Positions 1 through 10,038 of a DNA stretch of 64,000 nucleotides are shown here, piece by piece; position 1 is the first letter of the stretch, and each line of letters starts with the position of its first letter. The notes under the pieces are model-generated. The model saw only the letters and a program-made list of their open reading frames with translations. It did no database searches and was not told the origin of the DNA. The stretch covers positions 75,090,501 to 75,154,500 of the forward strand of contig CP142452.1 of assembly GCA_038049695.1 (NCBI GenBank), given 5' to 3'. The position numbers and the translations under genes are program-made. This DNA comes from Cinnamomum chago (taxonomy: Eukaryota > Streptophyta > Magnoliopsida > Laurales > Lauraceae).

Positions 1-1527
1 AAGGCTATTGATTTCAAGAGAAGGCTTCCTATTACGTCCATTGATCATATATATATAGGATGTAAGAAGGGGGGAGTTGTTCAAGCCTTAAGCGATTAAG
101 GCCATTGGTTTCGTATGACTCAAGTTATTAGTTCTAACTTCTTGTAGTTATTTTGTTGAGTGCATTAGTCTAAATCCAAATGGTTAAATTAACTGTTTGA
201 AACTATAACAATGTCTACAATAAAGACTAACTTAGTGTTTATATTGTCATTAAATAATGGATGAGTTTTCTGCTTTGTTGAGTTGAATCATAGAATTACA
301 CACTTATGTGGGAATCTTCTATTGGTACTAGATATGCTATTTTGCACATTCCAAAATAATTTGACTAAATAAAAAAATACTTGAGAAAAATCATCAAAAC
401 CATTTATCTCATTTAAAAATGAGCATCAGGCAAGGGACCAACATGTGTCAAGCTAAGTGAGAAAAATAAAGCAGTAAAACTAGTATAGTGCAAGAAGACT
501 GGATAAACCAAATATAAACAACAATGCTTTAGATTTATTGAATATATTGAAATTGAAAAGTTGATTAACAAAAATCTAATTCATAAAGTTAATAATGCAA
601 AGCTAACTAACCAAAAGTATGCATCAAGAAGAATTGGGATTTGGGGATCTGAAATGTTGGTGGATGTTGTAAGTTGTACGGATAAACAAAGAATACTAAA
701 ATAAGAAGATGACAAGATTAAGAAAGGGAGAAGGAATAAACAAGTACTTGGTGGGGGCTGACAATAATCTATCCTATTACATCTAACGCAATCTAAATTA
801 GTCTTTGATTTATTTAAAACCACCTTAACTTTCCTAAGATATACAATTGTGTCTTCATAAAAGGGTGACATTGTTGCTTTTGTCAAAATTATAATCCTTA
901 TAAATGTAAATAATCTAAACTTCTATTATTCATTGTCTGAGGTGGTTTGAGAACCACACCAGTCCTTTCGTGGTTGGAAACATAAATATCTTATTCGTGC
1001 ACTCTAAGATAAAAATAATTTCCTACAAGGCCTGCGAATGTTTTTTTTTTTTTTATTTAAGAGATTTCCTATTCAAATCAATGTCTTTAAGAAAATCTTC
1101 CTATCAACATCTTCCTCTATTCTCTAATACATCAACATAAGGAAAATCTTTAATTACCATTATGCAGAAAGGACTACTCGTTGTCGTCGTCCTCCTCATC
1201 ATCATCATCAAAGCCTTGTCCCAATAATGTTGAGAATTATATAGAGAATATATGTGTGTGTGTGTAACATTAAAACCTTTTTTCTATTTATTTAAAAAAA
1301 ATATTCAAAGTTTAACCACTTCAGTAAAATTGGTATAATATTAATTCTAAACATATGCAGTAAGATTGATTGTGTATATAATAGAACTGGTTAGTTTTGG
1401 AATTTCCTAGAATGTTATAATTGAAAATTGTTGGTGTGCTTTCTATTGCTATTTTTTTTATTGAGTTTATTTCTTTGAAATTGATTGTTTTGGATAAGCA
1501 TTAATATTATCAACTTTTCAATATTTT
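1..1527. other. AT-rich intergenic stretch, no gene seen
   Basis: No reading frame here has recognisable protein similarity. The stretch is AT-rich, with a T-run near 1040 and a short TG run near 1252-1266. No terminal repeats or splice-flanked exons were found. Confidence 0.6.
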
Positions 1528-1662
1528 TATGAACCAAGGACCGGCCATCGATTCCGATCGAGGAAAGAGGTCGAGAAGTTCATTGAGACTGGCGAGGTTC
1601 CAAGATACAAGCCCAAACTTAAGACCAAAGAATCGAATGTTGTACCTACAATGAGTTTTTGA
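1528..1662 (+). pseudogene. Fragment of a methyl-CpG-binding-domain (MBD) protein gene
   Basis: One frame reads Y-E-P-R-T-G-H-R-F-R-S-R-K-E-V-E-K-F-I-E-T-G-E followed by a basic tail (PRYKPKLKTKES), then a stop at 1660-1662. The pattern of an aromatic residue, then P-x-T-G-x-x-F-R-S-x-K-E-V-x-x-(F/Y)-(I/L)-E-T-G is the C-terminal half of the MBD fold in plant MBD proteins. In such proteins this half follows the DNA-contacting beta strands. Upstream the frame runs into AT-rich sequence with no start codon, no N-terminal half of the domain and no convincing splice acceptor. I therefore read it as a relic or captured fragment rather than a working gene. A last exon of a gene lying mostly outside the window is possible but less likely. 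The family call rests on pattern recognition only. Confidence 0.5.
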
Positions 1663-2117
1663 ATTAATCTCTTCAAGATTCACTGTTGAGATTTGAGTGC
1701 TAGAGATTTTCATGATAATGTGTTTCTTCGTTTCTTTTTTTAAGTCTACTTAAAACTCAAAAGGGATATATTTGCTAACTCAAATGCACTGCAAATAAGG
1801 TATTACCCTGCAATCATTATGTTGACTTTAAAACATTCTCGAATACTAGGAGAGCATGATAAGAAATAGCTAGCTGAGAGTGTACTGGCTTTTCCTTCTA
1901 CAAACATATATTTGAGATCAATTTAGAATGAAGTAGAAATAGTTTGAAGGTGATACTTGATTTTGAAAGTGTTAGTGGTGTTAACTATTGCACACACGCC
2001 ATTCTTATGGCAGTGTAAAACTCTAGCATATTCAAATTATAAACTTATGTAATTTGGGACCCACAAGAGATTAGATCCCATATAAATGTATGCCCAATGT
2101 AATATTTGTATGGAATA
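1663..2117. other. Intergenic, nothing recognised
   Basis: AT-rich sequence without coding signal or recognisable repeat ends. Confidence 0.5.
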
Positions 2118-2196
2118 ATTAGCAAGAAGTCCCTTCTTCTTCAATGACAAGTTCCTTTTTCCAGCAAAAAAAAAAAAAAATTAGCGAGAAGTCCCT
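2118..2196 (+). mobile_element. Very short poly-A-tailed retroposed insertion with 17-bp target duplication
   Basis: A 17-bp sequence beginning ATTAGCAAGAAG at 2118-2134 recurs at 2180-2196 with one mismatch. Between the copies lie 45 bp that end in a run of A. Target duplications of 10-20 bp plus a 3' A tail are the signature of L1-type reverse transcription. The insert is only the extreme 3' end of its source, probably a LINE tail, judging by a TTCAATGACAAG-like stretch before the A run. Confidence 0.75.
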
Positions 2197-2527
2197 AGAA
2201 TCTCATTAAACAAAACCACAATCCAAGCTATTTTACACTAATGCCTCTAGTCCCTTGCAGTTGGGATATGTTTCATCGTAAAATAAATAAAAACTTTTAA
2301 AACAAGAATAACTTCAAAATTTTAAGTATTCAAATTTGGAAAAAAAAGGACCTCCCACCCAATAACAAAAGGTTGTGGACCTACGCCACGAAGAGAAAGG
2401 TACAGGACTTACGACAGAATTCCCCTTTTTGTATTATCTTAAGTTAAGGTAATCCCTATTTTCAAGGGACTGACAGTTGTAATCATTCTATAACGAGAGA
2501 GCATCGTATGCTTTCTCGCTATAGCAT
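2197..2527. other. Intergenic, nothing recognised
   Basis: AT-rich sequence without coding signal or recognisable repeat ends. Confidence 0.5.
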
Positions 2528-3375
2528 GTTTACCTCCAGCTATAGTGTCCAATTGATTTTTCAGGGTGAGGTACGTGCATTGTCGCATAGTGATGTGGTA
2601 GGGCTGAGGTGGTGTTAAATTCTTTTGAAAATGTAGTGAGCTTTTTTTTTTTTTCCTACTATGCAAAAGTACGTTCAAAGAAGTAGATGGGTTTGCAGAT
2701 AATATTCCATCCTTCAGTTGTTTGAATGTGTTTTCTAAAGTGACTTGCAAACTCTTGGGGCTTGTTTGGCAACTCTAAGCTTAGAGTCTAAGTAACTAAG
2801 GTAAAGCCCCAATTTCTATAAAAAAAAAAAAATCTCGCCAAAACACTTTAATTTAAATTTCCCACCATATTTTTCAAAAAAAAAAATCAAAAAGTAACCT
2901 CATTTATCCACTAAAAGACAAAAAAACTCCACTTTTCAATAAAAAAAATTCAAAAAGATTCGATCACCAATAACTAAAAATAAAATATCATCATAATTCA
3001 CTTATATTTTATTATTTTCAGAAAATAACCTTTTACTCCACTCAACTCTATTTAGAAAAGCCCCCAAACAGGCCCCGGGTTTTCCATGAGAACATGCGTT
3101 TGTCTAGAGATTTTTAGAATTGGAGAAGAGATCCTTCTAAAAGTGGAGGAAAGTTTCTCTGGCGAACCCTTGTAACTTTGTGTCAACATTATCTTCAACA
3201 TTAATGAAAAACACCAATAAAAGCGTAATCAAGTTGGCTCTTACTAAAGAATGTTTCCAAGGTTATTGTAGGATGAGTTTAAAAGGATAATGGATTGTGG
3301 AGATTGAAATTTGATCTTTATAGTGAATCCTTGGGGAGCTTTCACATTGTTGGTTTTGACTTTGGAGATAATGTT
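2528..3375 (+). repeat. Dispersed repeat, copy 1 (interrupted by a MITE)
   Basis: From CTCCAGCTATAGTGTCC onward this sequence matches 14101-14735 in the same orientation, with many point differences and small gaps. Shared landmarks include AAAAGTACGTTCAAAGAAG, CTTGCAAACTCTT, GTTTGTCTAGAG and AATCAAGTTGGCTCTT. The match is broken by about 320 bp (2757-3076) that is absent from the other copy. No coding sequence or terminal repeats were recognised, so the family is unknown. Confidence 0.75.
2757..3076. mobile_element. MITE (about 320 bp) inserted in the dispersed repeat
   Basis: It begins GGGGCTTGTTTGG and ends CCAAACAGGCCCC, giving 13-bp terminal inverted repeats with one mismatch. The interior is A-rich and non-coding. 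The related copy at 14101-14735 lacks it, so that copy approximates the empty site. The termini resemble those of plant PIF/Harbinger or hAT MITEs. I could not define a clear target duplication, so the superfamily stays open. Confidence 0.7.
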
Positions 3376-3589
3376 GGATTAGATCTCATCTTCTCATAGT
3401 TCAAGCCACTTCAAACTTCTCTTGGATTTTCTTCTTCTACTTGAACACATCAATCTCTTGCTCGAATTTGAATTTGAATTCTTGATGATGAGAGAGTCTT
3501 AAATCTTGGACATCAAAGGAGAGAAGAATTTCTTCAATTCTTGGGAATTTGCAACAAGTAGCAAGTGGGACCCCTCCTTTGGGCATGCA

Positions 3590-5665
3590 TAGGGATTCAC
3601 GCCCAAGGAGGGTGTGGTCCCTACTTCTTTCTTCTTTCTTTTCTTCTCTTAATTTCTCTCTAAGTGTGGGCCCTCTTAGGTGATTGTCTCCTACAAAACA
3701 ATGAAAACAATGCAATTAATTAATTGTGTGAGAGTTATGAAAATCACACATGGGACCGAACTAGGTTTTCAATGTGCACAATTAAATCATGATGCAAGAG
3801 ATTGATGTATGTTTGAAATTCAAAAAGTCTAATTGGTGGAATGATCTAGTGGCCCAAAGTCTTAGTTTCATCAAAATCATGCAATTGAACCATTTTGACT
3901 CATTTTGACATAATCTTCAGTTTTATGCACAAATGCATGAAATCATGAAATTTTATGCAATTTGAATGTGAGTTGACCTAATTAAGTCCACTAATGTACA
4001 TGAAATGATGACTTTATGTACTAATTTTTTGGACTTATTAACAAGAGACTTGTCTCCCTTACTTTAGGGAGACAAGACTTACCTAGACATTGAACTAATC
4101 AAGAAAAACAATTTGTTCAGCTTTTCAAGAAAAATAGCTAACCTTCTAAAAAAAATTCCAGCAAGATTTCAAGAGTCTTTCTAAATTTAAAAACAACTAA
4201 AACAACTAGGTTTTCCAATGAAAGTTCTTAAATTTTCATATTTTGGAAGGTTATTTGGCCAAAAAGCCAAATTTGAGCAATCTACAACTCGCCGTTGTGA
4301 GGAAAGTTCCAGAATTTTTTTGGAAACTCTAAAAACCTAAAAAGAAGAAAAATAATTGAAGTAAACACAATCTAATAGATCCTAATCAGCAATTAAAAGA
4401 AATGACCTATACTAGTCAAAATTAGAACAAGTTAACCAGGCAATTTTCCAAAATTGATGAGATTTTTGTAAAATCAGAAAAATAAATTTTCAGATCTGAA
4501 TTAGACCCAATTTTAGCAAAAATCAGAGATTAAAATCCATCTTTTAATGCATTCGGGCTGGTCTAGACATTACATGCATGCCATCTTTAAATCTAGAATG
4601 ATTGTGGAAAGTAAAGGCACACCCACAAAGAAATTAAAAGTATCAATTGGAAAAATTACCCCAAGTGATGAAAAGTCCCCGGCAACGGTGCCAAAAACTT
4701 GATTAAATTGCTGGTCCCCAAGTGCAAGGCCATCAATATTGTAGTTTTACCCGGTGAGTCAAGATCGTATCCATATGGAGTTATTTACTTGAACCTGTCC
4801 TAATAAAAACCAAAACTAGCCTAAATAAAACCTTTACATCAATTGAACTACTGAAATAAAAGTTTGAAAATAAAATTAATTACAACTTTGAATAAAAAGA
4901 TCTAATCTAAAAATAGCCTAGACTATGCTAATACTAAAGACCGCAAGAGAATAGATTCATTAGACCATCCGTATCATAAAAAAAAGAATAAAAATCAGAA
5001 TTAATAAAAATAAAATAAAAGAAAATATGGATTTAGATTTTCAATTTCGAATACACAAACTCCATGCTTAAGGCCAAGAAATTAAATTAGAAACACAACA
5101 CCAAGCATAATCTGTCACTTTATGCAAACACACTGTGTGGATTCAATAACATTAGTAATGCAACTTATAAATTTTATTTGAGCATCTCTAAGAATACATG
5201 AAGAAGAGCTTGAAAATAAGAAAATCTAAATGGACTCACACCTACTACCCTATTTACATGAAACACCAAGTCAAGGGAGCTTCCGACGTGGAATACATCT
5301 TCTCTTAAATGCTTGATCAACACTAATTACTAGACCTAGGTGGGGGAAGAGAGAGATAGAATGGTGGGTGTGTGGAGAGAGAGGAAGAGAAGCGTCGTGT
5401 GGGAGAGAGGATGGATGGGTATGGACGTCCAAGGGGGGTGCCTCCTCTTAAATAGTTTTTGGACTCTCTTTTTGGTAAGAGACTTCTTCTTCTAATTGAA
5501 CATGGTGGTTTAACTTGCACTCCAAGTTATCTCTATATCCTTAGCAGTGATTTGAAATTTCAAAGAGACTTGGATTGATAAAGGATCTTGCTTGGACTGT
5601 TCATCTTATCTTGATCATCAAAGTAATCTTCTTACTTGCCAAAGGATAAATCTTCCAGAAACTTC

Positions 5666-5712
<47 letters not shown>

Positions 5713-6166
5713 TCTCTTTGTGCATTAAGAGTGTGGGACGTCCGATGGGGTGGTCCCTACTCCTTTATTTTTTCTTTTCTTCTTTCTCTCTTAGTGTGGG
5801 CCCTAATATGATAGTCTCCTACAAAACAAAGAGAATAATGCAATTAATTACTTGTGTGAGACTTATGAATATCATGCACGGGACCCATCTAATTTTTCGA
5901 TGTGCTCAATTAAATTATGATGCAAGAGTCTAATGCATATTTGAAATTCAAAAAGTCTAATTGGTGGAGTAATCTTGTGGCCCAAAGCCTTAATTTCATG
6001 AAAACCATGCAATTGAATCAATTTTGACTCATTTTGATGTAATTTCAATTTTTTATGCACAAGTGTATGAAATAATGAAGTTTTATGCAATTGAATGTGA
6101 ATTGACCTAATTAAGTCTACTATTGTTCATGAAATGATGACTTTAAGTGCTTGGACTTATTAGACA
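3590..6166 (-). mobile_element. LTR retrotransposon relic without coding region
   Basis: The right LTR is about 4700-6166. A shorter copy of its U3 part lies at about 3590-4043. Both end, on the plus strand, in GGACTTATTA...ACA. Just outside the right LTR (about 4676-4698) lies a primer-binding site whose minus-strand form is TGGCACCGTTGCCGGGG, which fixes the element on the minus strand. A TATA-like CTATTTAAG lies in U3 near 5450. The interior of about 650 bp has no gag or pol. This is a fossil or a non-autonomous (LARD-like) derivative, old judging by the divergence of the two ends. Superfamily cannot be assigned without coding sequence; the PBS type is common in plant Ty3/Gypsy elements. 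Confidence 0.65.
5670..5711. repeat. (GA)n microsatellite
   Basis: About 40 bp of uninterrupted GA repeat lies inside the LTR relic. Confidence 0.95.
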
Positions 6167-6309
6167 ACGACGAACTGCACCCATTTCTTTTTCGGTGTTC
6201 CACTACTAACAGGAGGCCATTTCAGTAAGGGGTTGCTTATCAATGTCACATGGGATAGAAAAATATCCCACGTGTGTAAATGATTCACATATGAATCATT
6301 TACATATAC

Positions 6310-6789
6310 TGATGGGCCTAGCCCAAATGACTCGGTCCGCAATGAAGGGTTAGGCCCAAATGACTCAGTCCACGGTAGCGGGTCAGGTCGAACTGACTCA
6401 AGTCCATGATGAGCCCGGGTTATCATCCACCCATTAAGGGCCGGGTCCGGATCCACCAAATGACAAAGTCAGCGCGCGTCGTTCCATCTATCAGCTTTGC
6501 CGAGTCCTGCGAATGAGATCTTATCTGCTCATCTGTTGAGGACGGTTCGGAAAACTCCACCAGAATGGAGCGTGCATCGCTGGAGAATCGTCCCCATCCG
6601 TTAGGAGAAGAGTATAAAATGAGAGTCCTACCAAAGAACCGAGAGATCTACATTTTTTCATTATCATTGCACTCATCTACTTTGTAATCCCTTCCCCGAA
6701 GCAGTAAAATCACCAGTTGAAGTGGATTTTTACATTAATTGCATATCACTTGACCGGTGGTGCCCGAAAACCACTTTTTGGCATCATCA
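6310..6789 (+). mobile_element. Solo LTR of the Tat-type Ty3/Gypsy family
   Basis: A 480-bp sequence starts TGATGGGCCTAGCCC and ends TTTGGCATCATCA. It is flanked by perfect 5-bp target duplications (TATAC at 6305-6309 and 6790-6794). It is the reverse-complement relative of the LTR at 53966-54507, sharing the TATA region GAGTATAAAA, the CCCTTCCCCGAAGCAGTAAAA block and the GGTGGTGCCCGAAA end. No internal region is present, so it arose by LTR-LTR recombination. It lies on the plus strand, opposite to the full element. Confidence 0.9.
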
Positions 6790-7513
6790 TATACAACTCA
6801 GTCACAAGTGAAACACATTCAGCTGTTTGTCATTTTCACACTTCCTAGAAGTAAATTTGAGTGCATCCAATGGTTGACCATCTTTCACAAAAAATCACCA
6901 TTTATCACAAAATTTTCAAATCATATGAAGAATATAGGGATGAGACTCGACCCCATCCAAAAATGACCATTTCGAAGAGGATTAACAGCTTGAATCAGGA
7001 AAATGGGACCCACATAATTTTGAATTGCATGTTTTTTATCCATTTTTTTTTTTTTGCAAATATATAAAAATCTTTGAGGAATTTAGATATGAAATTTGGT
7101 CTCGTGGGCATTTTGGTCATTTTAAAGAGGTTCGGCACTTAAATCATGATTGTGGGGCTCACATGCATAAAAAAATTTGAAAAAATCAGAGTGGGTTCAA
7201 AGGAAAAAAAAAAAAAAAAAACATGTATAAAAATTGGTCCTATATCCATAATTGACCTTCTATCATCTCGAACTGTCCCATGAAAGTGTAAGAAATTATC
7301 CTCGGTGGGCACACTATTCATCTTCCTGAAAGAATTGTCCATGCTTCTTGTACCAGTGAAGTGTAATTCAATTTACCATATATATAAAGGTGTGAAAGTT
7401 ATTGGCTCAAAATTACACCTTGAGCGTAAATAAATATAAATAAATATAATCATTATATATGTGAGTCATTTAGATATGTAACTGCTATAAACGAAGAAGG
7501 GAAATATTCAAGA
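6790..7513. other. Intergenic, weak internal repetition only
   Basis: No gene is seen. Phrases such as 'gacc/ggtc...cccacat...tttgaatt' recur two or three times in diverged form at roughly 160-bp spacing, too weak to name a family. Confidence 0.4.
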
Positions 7514-7848
7514 GTGAGAACTAGGTATATGAGAACTTTTTTACGGGGCCTAACTAACAAGTCATCCAAACTTAGCAATTAATAGGAAACCAACCGATAG
7601 TCATTAATCCCAAGAATTGACCACACATCCGAATGAACTGAACCGTTGGATCGATGGTTGAATATTTTTTTAAATATGAAGCCATTAAACTTGTGGGCCA
7701 CGGATGAAGGGGTTAGGGGTATGAGTTTGAGGTTAAACTTGATACTTAAGGTGATCTTACATAGATCTTTCCATCCCCTCGTTGCCATCTCTAAATGGGA
7801 CCTAGAATTGGGCCCCACAAAAAAAAATCTCATAGAAGTAGTTCTCAC
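7514..7848. mobile_element. MITE, about 335 bp
   Basis: The left end GTGAGAACTAGGTATATGAG and the reverse complement of the right end, GTGAGAACTACTTCTATGAG, are inverted repeats of roughly 35 bp with a few mismatches. Both run into T-rich tracts followed by GGGGCC-like sequence. The interior has no transposase. A related end sequence occurs at about 21782-21868. No clear target duplication was found. Confidence 0.65.
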
Positions 7849-7929
7849 CTCAACACTTTTTATGTAATTAATTTATTAACCATTTTTGCTATTAAGCCAA
7901 AAGGTAGGGACTAATTTTGCAAGCTTTCC

Positions 7930-7937
7930 CTATAAAC
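7930..7937 (+). promoter_or_regulatory. Probable TATA box of the SCL30 gene
   Basis: CTATAAAC lies about 35-45 bp upstream of the CT-rich leader (from about 7970) that leads to the first splice donor. A telo-box in AGGGTTT orientation follows at 7971-7977, near the likely start of transcription. The placement is inferred from spacing. Confidence 0.5.
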
Positions 7938-7964
7938 AAATAACTGCAATAAACTTGGGTCTTT

Positions 7965-8070
7965 GTCTCTAGGGTTTCACCTTCGCAAGACCCCCGCGAC
8001 GAGCGAAGAACTTCTTCTCACTGTCTCTCGCGAACGGTGTTTCGACTCTCGATTCTCTCTACCCCTTGAG
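7965..8070 (+). other. SCL30: 5'-UTR exon 1 of SCL30
   Basis: A CT-rich leader ends in CTTGAG with donor GTGATT at 8071. The matching acceptor is TATGCAG ending at 10033, a few bases before the ATG at 10039. The exon start is approximate. Confidence 0.55.
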
Positions 8071-10033
8071 GTGATTATTAGGGTTTCTGCATTGCCTTAC
8101 TTTTCTAATCTCTTTCGAATGCACTCACTTTTTCTTACATTTGTCCCCTCGTTTTTGGATTCCCCTCGTTTCGAGATCAGGGGAAAAAAGATTTCTTCTC
8201 ATTCTCAATCACGGTTAGGGTTTTGGACTGGGACTTTCTCTTTCTATTTCTGATTCAGAAACCCTAGTTTTTTTGGTTTTTTTTTTCTAATATCGTTTTG
8301 CGTTTTGATTCTCGTCTTCTCAAGATGAGAAAAAAAATCTTGTTTTTCTTGTTCCTGATTCTTGGGTTCTTTTTTCTGCTGGTTGTAGAGAGAGAGAGAG
8401 AAAGAGAGCATATTCTGTGATCTTTATCTAGGAAGGGACCAAACGCTGCCCCAGTTAGGGTTAGGGTTTTGGATGGGTCTTCGTTTGAATCGATCATTTG
8501 TTCATTAGCGAAGTGGTTGATCTTTTAATTTTTCTAACATTAGGCTGTGTTTGGATTGCTTCGTTTCGAGATGAGAGGAAATCTTTGGATTTCGTTAATG
8601 GAAAGTTTATTCTCAAGTAGCCAACGCAGCCTAAGTTAGGGTTAGGGTTAAGGTTTTTGGTCGGGGACTCTTGCTTGCTTCTCAGGATTTAATTAGAAAC
8701 CCTAGTTTTGTTGATGAATATATACTTTGCGTTTGGATTCTCTTCATTTCGAGATTGGAGAAAATATTGTTCTTTGCCTCTTTTTTTTTTGTTTGTTTCT
8801 TTCCCTAGTGATTGTGGAATGGGAATGAGTCAAACGCAGCCCAAGTTAGGGTTTTGGATGTAGGCCTTGGCTTGATTCTTGTCTGAAACCCTAGTTTTTG
8901 GCTTTTCTTCTATCTTTTTGAGTTGATCAATCAATCGATCACCAATGAAGGGGTTAACCTCTTTTGAATTCATTTTTTCTTACATTATCTCATCTGTTTG
9001 AGATAGATGAAATCTTCTTTTTTCCTGAAAGGTGAAAATTATATCTCAGAGAGACAAAAGCAGAATTTGTTAGGGTTAATGCTTTGCACGGGTTTCTGCT
9101 TGATTCTTTGGATTCACCCTGTTAATATTTTTCACAAGAATTTATGTTACAGTAGCCAGCATATGGACTCTCATCGTTCTTTCTCTACTAATTTTAAGTG
9201 GAGAGCATTTTCTCTGATCCTTTGAGGGAAGGAGTCAAACGCCGGCCTAGTTAGGGTTTTAGTTTTGGATCTTTTGTGTGTGTGCGCGTGCGGCCTACCC
9301 TTTCTGGTTCATGTTATGGAGACTTTTTTTATTTTTTGGGTAAAGGTGTTCTGTAGACTTAGTGACAGCCTTAATGAGTGCATCACGGGGAAGTGAAAAT
9401 ACTGATGATTTTAAGGAATGATTACTGTTTGCTGTTTGAATTTTTTTTACTGGTGAATTCCTAAAATTTTATGAAAAATGTGTAAATTTTTTTATTCAAT
9501 GAATCTCGAATGATTCATGTCACCAATACAAATCACTTAGGATGTGATATGATTGTAGTTGTAGATTTTAATTCAAATATCAAATTGTTTGTTCATGACA
9601 ACAATGCCTGTTGGACAGCATAAGTTTTGAACGATCAGCATACGAATTTAATTATACTTTAAACCGTTCTGGCTGAATGTTGAGGAACCATTTTGGCATG
9701 ATTGCATGAATATAGAAATGACCTCATGTTTCAGTAAACTTTTTTTATACATAAAAAAAAGGTGCTAATTGCACATGTTTGATTAGTTTAACTGTATTTT
9801 TATTTTTACATACTTGTCCAAGTAAGCACCTACATGTTTGCTTGTCTGGCATCGCATCAGAGCTCTCATTGTTATGCCTCCAAAGTTGAATTCATTCATA
9901 GAAAATTTGTTGTTCCGCTTCCATCTCTTATGCCTTTCTTTCCCTTCCACATTATCTATTGTAATTCATTGATGTTGTTTTGGTTTGCTATTTTAGATTC
10001 TCAACTACTTCATGTCATATAATTCATATGCAG
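8071..10033 (+). promoter_or_regulatory. SCL30 leader intron rich in telo-box motifs
   Basis: In about 1.2 kb (8085-9260) there are some ten telo-box or telomere-like words (AAACCCTA, or TTAGGGTT in the other orientation). Several sit in a recurring context: CAAACGCAGCC(C)AAGTTAGGG, then TTTTGGAT, then CTTG...GATTC, then GAAACCCTAGTTTTT. The copies near 8215, 8450, 8635, 8840 and 9240 look like diverged units of an old tandem amplification with a period near 200 bp. Telo-boxes are known in promoters and first introns of plant translation and RNA-processing genes. Leader introns can enhance expression. Confidence 0.6.
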
Positions 10034-10038
10034 CTAGC

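Noticed and set aside
8264-8497. 77-codon minus-strand frame in the SCL30 leader intron
   Set aside because: Low-complexity K/R/S-rich translation of the complement of T-rich and GA-repeat DNA. No support as a gene.
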